DNA of 7,117 nucleotides from Rikenellaceae bacterium (GTDB lineage Bacteria; Bacteroidota; Bacteroidia; Bacteroidales; UBA932), in contig JAAZIW010000191.1 of NCBI GenBank assembly GCA_012800665.1, positions 1 to 7,117 on the forward strand, given 5' to 3'. The notes below the pieces were generated by a model. The model saw nothing but the letters and a program-made list of their open reading frames with translations, was not told where the DNA came from and ran no database searches. This document shows positions 1 through 6,400 of this stretch, piece after piece (within the stretch, counting starts at the first letter, position 1; each line of letters begins with the position of its first letter). The position numbers and the translations under genes were made by a program.

Positions 1-1553
1 ATGCCGAAATGGCATGGAACTTCATGAGTTCGGGCAATCCTACTGCAGTCGTCAATTATTATAATCCCAACGACAATATGCTCTCCTTCTTCGGAAGGTT
101 GAACTACGACTATAAGAGCCGCTACTCATTGGGAGCCACGCTCCGCGCTGACGGTTCCAGCAAATTTGCGGCAGGCAACCGCTGGGGCTTTTTCCCTTCC
201 GCAGCCGCATCCTGGACCATCTCCAATGAAGCATTCATGAGCAAGTTCACGGGGCTCAGACTCCTCAAACTTCGCTACAGCTTCGGTACGGCAGGCAACA
301 ACAATATCCCCACCGGACAGATAGTGAAAATCTATTCCCCTCATGCGGTTTCCGAGATTGCAGCCACTATAAGCAGCGGCGACATCTACATGACTGCCGG
401 CTCGGTTATGAATAATCCCGACCTTACATGGGAAACCACCTACACGCACAATATAGGACTCGACTTCGGAGTATTGGACGGAAAAGTGGCGGGCTCGCTC
501 GAGGTTTATCAGAACGATACCGAGAATCTGCTCATCAACTTCCCCATCAGCGGTGTGGGTTATGCCAGCCAATACCAAAACATCGGCTCCACACGCAACA
601 GAGGAGTTGAACTTACCCTCAATATGCCTCTTATTAGCAAGGCTGATTATTCGCTGAACCTGTCCGGCAATATCGCCTACAACAAAAACACGGTAAGTTC
701 GCTCGGAGGTCTTACAAAAATCTCCAGCAACAGTGAATGGGCTTCCACCGAAATAGATTCCGACTATATAGTAGAAGTGGGACAGCCTCTCGGAAATATG
801 AACGGCTATGTATTCGATGGTTTCTATACCACCGATGATATGACATGGGACGGCGCCAAATGGGTGCTCAACGACGGCGTGGTGGATTGCAGCAGCCTCC
901 TTGGCTCTGCGTATATGCGTCCCGGAGCTCCGAAATTCAAGAATTTAGATGGCGACGAGGCCAACACCCCGGACAAAACCATAATCGGCAATGCATCGCC
1001 CGATTTCAGCGGCGGCTTTGCTCTCAGCGGCTACTTTAAAGGGCTGGATTTCAGCGCCAACTTCACATTCATGATAGGCAACGATGTCTATAATGCGAAC
1101 AAAATTGAATTCAATTCTTCGCGCAAGTTCACCACACTCCGCAACCTTACCAATATGATGGATGTGGATAAGCGTTGGACCAACATCGATTGGGAGACAG
1201 GTAAAATTGTAAACGATGCCGAGCGGCTCAACGCGATGAATGCAGGCAAGACTATGTTTTCTCCGTTCACCCAAAATGCCATATTCAGCGACTGGGCAGT
1301 AGAGGACGCTTCGTTCCTCCGCTTCCAAAGCGCAACCATAGGCTACACCCTCCCCGGAAAACTTACGACCAAGGCCTTCATCAAGAAAGCACGTCTGTAT
1401 GTTACCGGAACCAACCTCTTCTGCTGGACCAAATACTCCGGTTACGACCCCGAGGTTGACACTAGACGTTCTACCCCGCTTACTCCGGGTGTAGACTATT
1501 CTGCATATCCGAAGAGCATAGGCTGTGTATTCGGTTTAAACATCACCTTCTAA
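1..1553 (+). CDS. SusC/RagA-family TonB-dependent outer-membrane transporter, C-terminal half (5' partial)
   Basis: This is the beta-barrel part of a SusC-type TonB-dependent transporter, which imports glycan oligosaccharides across the outer membrane with its SusD partner. The frame is already open at the window edge (codons GCC GAA precede the ATG at 9), so that ATG is internal. About 516 residues are visible. Family SusC proteins are usually about 1000 residues, so the signal peptide, plug domain and any TonB box lie upstream of the window. Recognisable barrel motifs include LRADGSSKF with GNRWGFFPSAAASW near the start, LKLRYSFGTAGNNNIP, then APKFKNLDGD followed by IIGNASPDFSGGF. Near the end come FLRFQSATIGYTLP, the GYDPEVD motif, and a C-terminal strand ending GLNITF, with the terminal Phe typical of outer-membrane barrels. 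It is followed after 12 bp by the susD-like gene, the standard pairing. Family assignment is very secure; the substrate cannot be read from this half. Confidence 0.96.
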   Translation, partial: AEMAWNFMSSGNPTAVVNYYNPNDNMLSFFGRLNYDYKSRYSLGATLRADGSSKFAAGNRWGFFPSAAASWTISNEAFMSKFTGLRLLKLRYSFGTAGNNNIPTGQIVKIYSPHAVSEIAATISSGDIYMTAGSVMNNPDLTWETTYTHNIGLDFGVLDGKVAGSLEVYQNDTENLLINFPISGVGYASQYQNIGSTRNRGVELTLNMPLISKADYSLNLSGNIAYNKNTVSSLGGLTKISSNSEWASTEIDSDYIVEVGQPLGNMNGYVFDGFYTTDDMTWDGAKWVLNDGVVDCSSLLGSAYMRPGAPKFKNLDGDEANTPDKTIIGNASPDFSGGFALSGYFKGLDFSANFTFMIGNDVYNANKIEFNSSRKFTTLRNLTNMMDVDKRWTNIDWETGKIVNDAERLNAMNAGKTMFSPFTQNAIFSDWAVEDASFLRFQSATIGYTLPGKLTTKAFIKKARLYVTGTNLFCWTKYSGYDPEVDTRRSTPLTPGVDYSAYPKSIGCVFGLNITF

Positions 1554-1565
1554 AGAAACGGTCTT

Positions 1566-1628
1566 ATGAACAAAATATTTAAATACTTGATTTTCGCAGC
1601 AGCAGCTTCCTTTATGCTCCTTTCCTGC
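1566..1628 (+). other. Lipoprotein signal peptide and lipobox of the SusD-like protein
   Basis: Residues 1-21: basic N-terminus (MNKIFK), a hydrophobic alanine-rich core, then the lipobox LLSC with Cys21 as predicted lipidation site. This indicates processing by signal peptidase II and anchoring in the outer membrane. Surface exposure is inferred from the family. Confidence 0.9.
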
Positions 1629-3392
1629 GACAAGTTCCTGGATTCTCAGTCTCCTTCGGCCGCAGACGATGCCACAGTGTATTCCAACTACACTTATGCC
1701 GAACAGACTATATTCGCTATACATCAAAAATTCAGTGAACAAAACAGCTATCGCGGAAGATTTCTTCCATGGTACGGCTTTAATACCGACATCGAATGGT
1801 ATATCGCCGCAAAGCCGAGCGATAGCAAACTCGGAATCGTGGCTTACGATACAAAAACCAACGATAGTCAGTTGAACAATTCCAAAAACCCGTATTCCGA
1901 CATTTACAGCGCAATCGAAATCGCAAATCTCACCATCACCGGACTCGAAGAATACGGCAATATCGACAAGGATGCCGATATGGCATATCTGATGGCAGAG
2001 GCGAAGACTCTCCGCGCTATGCTATATTACGACCTCACAAAGGCATGGGGAGATGTTCCCGCAAGGTTCGAGCCCATCAATTCGGCTACCTTGTATATGC
2101 CTAAAGCAAGCCGGGATGTGATTTACAAGCAAATTCTCTCCGACTTGGAGGAATCCATCCCTCATCTCCCATGGCCCGGTGAAGGTCCTGCAATGACTAC
2201 CGACCGCGTGAATAAAATCTTTGCACAAGGTCTTTACGCCCGCATCGCCTTAGCCGCATCGGGATATGCACTTAGGCCAGCGGACGGAATGGTAGGTACA
2301 GGCGACCTTGGAACCGTGCGCCTCTCCTCTGATACGGAGCTTGCAAAAGATGTCCTCTATCCAAAAGCTCTTGCATTCCTAAAAGACGCCATCAATTCCG
2401 GCAAGGCAAGCCTTTACGCTTCCTATGAACAATTATGGCGCGATTTCAACAATATGGATATGACAGCAGGCAAGGAAGTGCTCTTCAGCATACCCTTCGG
2501 CCCCTCACCAAATAATCTCGCGACAAACCGCCGTGGACGCTGGAATTTTACTTTTGCAATTCGTGCGGATTATGCTCCTATAAACGGCAGGGGCGGAACA
2601 GCGGGTCCCACTCCGAACTTCTGGTTCAAATTCGACCCCAACGATGTCCGCCGCGACCTTACTTGCGTTAACTTCAAGTGGAGCAAGGACGGTTTGCCTG
2701 AGCCGGCAGGAATAAACACCTGGTACTTCGGCAAATTCCGCTTCGAGTGGATGGAGACGCTTCCTTATAATGGCGGAAATGATGACGGAATAAAGCCGAT
2801 AGTAATGCGTTATTCCGACATTCTGCTGATGGCTGCCGAAATCGAGAACGAACTCAACGGCCCAAGCGATTTGGCAAAAGGCTGGCTAAAGCAGGTGCGC
2901 GAACGAGCATTCGAAGATGATACTGTGGCGGATGCTTATGTGGATGCTCTTGCAAGCAAGGATGATTTCTTTAATGCTATAGTTGATGAGCGCGCTTTCG
3001 AATTCTGCGGTGAGTTCCTCCGCAAAGGAGACCTCATACGCTGGAATCTGCTCGGCGAAAAGATTAATGACGAAAAAGACAATCTTACCGATCTCGCAAA
3101 TCTTACAGGCGACTATGCCGGACTTTCCGGAACCATCTGGTGGAAAATCAATGAAACCGAAGACGGTATTTCCATCTGGGGCTTGAATGCCGGCGAAACC
3201 GCTGCACCCGCAGGCCCCGACTGGATAACGGAAACCAATTATATAGAGGCAACAAAGTTCACGAAGGACGATAAAATCAATTGCCTCGCCATAAATGATC
3301 CGGACACCCGTCAATTCTGGCCCATCTTCGACTACCTGGTAACCAACAGCCAGGGAGCTCTCAAGAATGACTATGGTTATGTAAACAACTAA
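1566..3392 (+). CDS. SusD/RagB-family outer-membrane glycan-binding lipoprotein
   Basis: Complete gene, 608 residues, slightly long for a family usually near 500-600. SusD proteins are surface lipoproteins that cap the SusC barrel and bind the glycan. A lipoprotein signal peptide ends in LLS-C with the acylated Cys at residue 21, followed by DKFLD, a common SusD mature N-terminus. Family landmarks are in order. The helical TPR-like segment at 142-165 contains AEAKTLRAMLYYDL and ends WGDVP. RYSDILLMAAE lies at 415-425, VRERAF at 444-449, and IVDERAFEF from 472 leads to LRKGDLIRW at 485-493. The C-terminal region (about 500-590) is rich in Trp, including W525-W526, as in the subfamily with a late inserted segment; whether these Trp contact sugar is unknown. 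The start at 1566 is chosen because it gives the complete signal peptide. The upstream 12 bp has no clear Shine-Dalgarno sequence, which is normal for Bacteroidota. Confidence 0.97.
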   Translation: MNKIFKYLIFAAAASFMLLSCDKFLDSQSPSAADDATVYSNYTYAEQTIFAIHQKFSEQNSYRGRFLPWYGFNTDIEWYIAAKPSDSKLGIVAYDTKTNDSQLNNSKNPYSDIYSAIEIANLTITGLEEYGNIDKDADMAYLMAEAKTLRAMLYYDLTKAWGDVPARFEPINSATLYMPKASRDVIYKQILSDLEESIPHLPWPGEGPAMTTDRVNKIFAQGLYARIALAASGYALRPADGMVGTGDLGTVRLSSDTELAKDVLYPKALAFLKDAINSGKASLYASYEQLWRDFNNMDMTAGKEVLFSIPFGPSPNNLATNRRGRWNFTFAIRADYAPINGRGGTAGPTPNFWFKFDPNDVRRDLTCVNFKWSKDGLPEPAGINTWYFGKFRFEWMETLPYNGGNDDGIKPIVMRYSDILLMAAEIENELNGPSDLAKGWLKQVRERAFEDDTVADAYVDALASKDDFFNAIVDERAFEFCGEFLRKGDLIRWNLLGEKINDEKDNLTDLANLTGDYAGLSGTIWWKINETEDGISIWGLNAGETAAPAGPDWITETNYIEATKFTKDDKINCLAINDPDTRQFWPIFDYLVTNSQGALKNDYGYVNN

Positions 3393-3404
3393 AATGGGAA
3401 AGTC

Positions 3405-3473
3405 ATGAAACATTTAAATAAAATTTTGCTTTTTGCACTCACTGTTGTAACATTCGGCCTATTTTCGAGCTGC
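3405..3473 (+). other. Lipoprotein signal peptide and lipobox of the giant lipoprotein
   Basis: Residues 1-23: MKHLNK basic start, hydrophobic core, then FSSC with Cys23 as predicted lipidation site. The mature N-terminus reads CSNLFEEEK. The acidic EEE run shortly after the Cys resembles the acidic surface-export signals described for Bacteroidota lipoproteins, so surface exposure is likely but inferred. Confidence 0.88.
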
Positions 3474-6400
3474 AGCAATCTGTTTGAGGAAGAAAAGTAT
3501 ATAGTATTGTCGCGCTGCCTCGAGCCCATGAATTTGAGTGCAAGGGTGGTGAACGGCAATCAGGTTACATTCAACTGGGACGTAACCAAAGATGCGGCAA
3601 ACTATAATCTGGTAATATATACCGATGCTGCAATGGAAACAGAATATGCCAACAAGACCATCGCGGCATCTGAGGTGCCCTACACTCTCAGTCTCGAAGC
3701 TGATGCATCCTACTGGTTCAAAGTGCAGGCAAGCAATGCTGAAAAAGGCCTTAAAGACAGTAAATGGGCATTTTATCAGGACAAAGAGGGAGCCTATAGA
3801 GAAATTAAAACCTACGCAGTAAAGGACCAGCTCTTTATGAAGGCAACAGCCAAAACCTCAAGCAGCATATCCGTTGCTTGGAGTACTGAAGTTGCCGACT
3901 ATAAAGAAGTTGACCGTTTGGAGTATAGGCTTGTCGGCAGCGAAGAAATTGCCGGAACCCATATCCTCAACACAGAAGAGATTGATGCTGCAGCTGCTAC
4001 GATTACAGGTTTGGAGCCTTCCACACAATATGTGGTCACTCTTTATTTCAAGAGCGCTTCACGTGGAGAAGTTACATTATTTACCTCTGCAAGCACAGAA
4101 GGCTTTACCGCCATTGCCAGCCTTGCCGCATTCAATGCCGCAATTGCTACGCCTGATGCCAAAATACTCTTGAAACCGGGTACCTACACTCTCGAAGACG
4201 GTAAAACCTTTGAGATTCCGGGTCCTCTTACCATAGTAGGCGAAGAAAATGCCGAAGGCGTAAAACCTGTAATTCAGGGCGAATTCCATATACTTGGAAC
4301 CGCCACCGGCTCCATTAAGTTCGAGGGAGTCGCCTTGGATGGAGTGAAGGGCAAGTACGGCTTCGCCATCCAATTAAAGAATGGAGGAGGCATTACCAAC
4401 GATGTCGTGCTGGATGAAATCAGCTTCAAAAACTGCGAAATCTTCGGTTTCAGCAAAGGCTTGATTTATGAATGGGGACAGCCCCTGAATGTAGGCAAGC
4501 TCAATTGGGAAAGCTGCTACATTCATGATATAAATTCTGATGGTACAGGAGGAGGCGATGTCATAGACTTCCGCGGAGCAGCCGATAAGCCGCTCTCCAC
4601 CATAGGTGCCATAAACATTGTGGACAACACCATAGTGCAGGGCGGACGTACCTTCCTGCGTATCGACTTCCCGAAGAGCTTGGGTGCAATAAAGTTCGAA
4701 AACAATACGCTTTACAATCTTTGTCTGAGCGACAACACAAACAATGTCGGACTTATAGGTCTGCAGACAGCTCCGACAGAAATGAGCTTCAAGCACAACC
4801 TCATCCTCGCAATGGGAGAAAAGGCCAAGCTAGGAGCAGAAAACACTGTTGCAAGCGGAGGCTTTGACGGCTATAAATATTGGCATGGCTTCACCAGCGG
4901 AAACAACCATTGCTTCGGAAATGCTGAGACCTTCTTCAATTCGGTATTCACAAATGCCGGCTTCAGCACTGTTGCTGCCGACCCGTGCTACAATGCCGCT
5001 GCCGGAGATTTCAACCTCACCGACAATGCGCTTGTTGCAGCAAAGGTGGGCGCATCCAAATGGTGGACTGCCTTTACCAAAGAGCCCGAAGACCTTACCC
5101 TCGGCCTTATAAGCGGCAATCATACCTGGAACTTCGGCAATCCCAAGTTCTTCAGCGGAACAATGAAGGAAAACATGGTGCGCGACCTCCTGTTCATAGG
5201 CGCCACCGGCGACAATCCTATAGTTTCCGAAAACAATATGCTTAATTTCACAGCTCCGGCCGTATGCTCAAGAAAGGGCGTTCCATCTGCAGGCTATCTT
5301 GCTTTCAAGGTGGATAAATCCGGCTCTGTGCTTGTAAAAGCGGAAGACCCGACAGGAGCAGCCAATCACATCACTGTGGGCGTAGGCTCATTGGACGGTT
5401 CGTCAATTGCCGTGAAGGGCGGCGCTATGGCTATGGCTTACAGCAACAGCCCCACCAAGATTGTGATTCGCGGCATCACCGAAGAAAGCATGGTTTATGT
5501 TTATCCTTCGGGAGTCGTTTCCCTATCGCAACTTGCTTGGAGCAATGATGTTTCTTATGTGAACACTGCGCTCCCCGCCCCTGCGCCGAAAGCAAGTCCG
5601 GCAAGCGTAACCGCAGGAGAAGCCTCCAACATCACTATAAGTTGGGATCCTGTGGAAAATGCCGCATCATACACTGTGGTATTCAATAAGAAAGCCAATA
5701 ATGTGGAAGACGGCGCTACCTCTTATGTAATCGGCGCCACAACCGTAGGCATGCTCGATCCGGGCTCTTACAGCGTAGAGGTTTATGCAAACCCGGGAGA
5801 AGATGATATCTACAACACCGAGTCTGAGGCAGGCATTGCGTCCTTTGCTATTCTGCCCAAGGCGGATGGCGGCGGAGAAACGGGAACAGTCGTTAAGAAT
5901 CTCGAACAATTAAATGCAGCCCTTTCTGCAGGCAAGACCGACATTACCATTGATGAAGGAGCGAACATCGACTTCAGCGCTGCTGAAAGCAAGACCATCA
6001 CTCCTCTTGCAAGCCTGCATTTGACAGGACGGAAGGGCGCTACCATTACCGGAGGAAACTTCAAATTTACCGGAGCCGACTGCGCAGACTTCAGTCTTGA
6101 AAATGTCAAGGTAGTGGCAGGAGGCCAGGCAATCCTGCTTGAATTCGATGCGGCCGGCGCCACCATGAACAGCTTGAAGCTCAATAATGTTGTCCTGGAT
6201 GGATTCAGCAAGAGCGTCATTTATGGCAACGCCGAAACCAACAGCATAGATGAAGTGTCTTTCAAGGGCCTTACAGTCCTTAATCAGGGTACCGGACAGG
6301 GCATGTTCGACTTGCGCAAGGGCAGCTACAGCAGCCTTGTAATTACCGAAAGCACACTTACCGGAGGCCGTGACCTCATCCGCATGGATGCAGGCGTGGC

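Noticed and set aside
9..11. ATG at 9 as the true start of the susC-like gene
   Set aside because: The frame is open to the window edge, and the sequence after it is mid-barrel, with no signal peptide or plug domain.
126..578. Minus-strand open frame of 150 codons opposite the susC-like gene
   Set aside because: It lies opposite conserved SusC barrel motifs and has no independent support.
3394..3408. ATG at 3394 as an alternative start for the giant lipoprotein
   Set aside because: It is in another frame and meets a TGA after four codons; ATG 3405 opens directly onto a complete lipoprotein signal peptide.
2886..3413. Minus-strand open frame of 175 codons opposite the 3' end of the susD-like gene
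   Set aside because: It is antisense to conserved SusD motifs (ER..EF, LRKGDLIRW), spans the gene junction and resembles no known protein.
3625..4173. Two short plus-strand open frames of 65 and 99 codons inside the lipoprotein gene
   Set aside because: They are out-of-frame shadows. The frame from 3405 carries FN3-like domains continuously through this region, so there is no frameshift or second gene.
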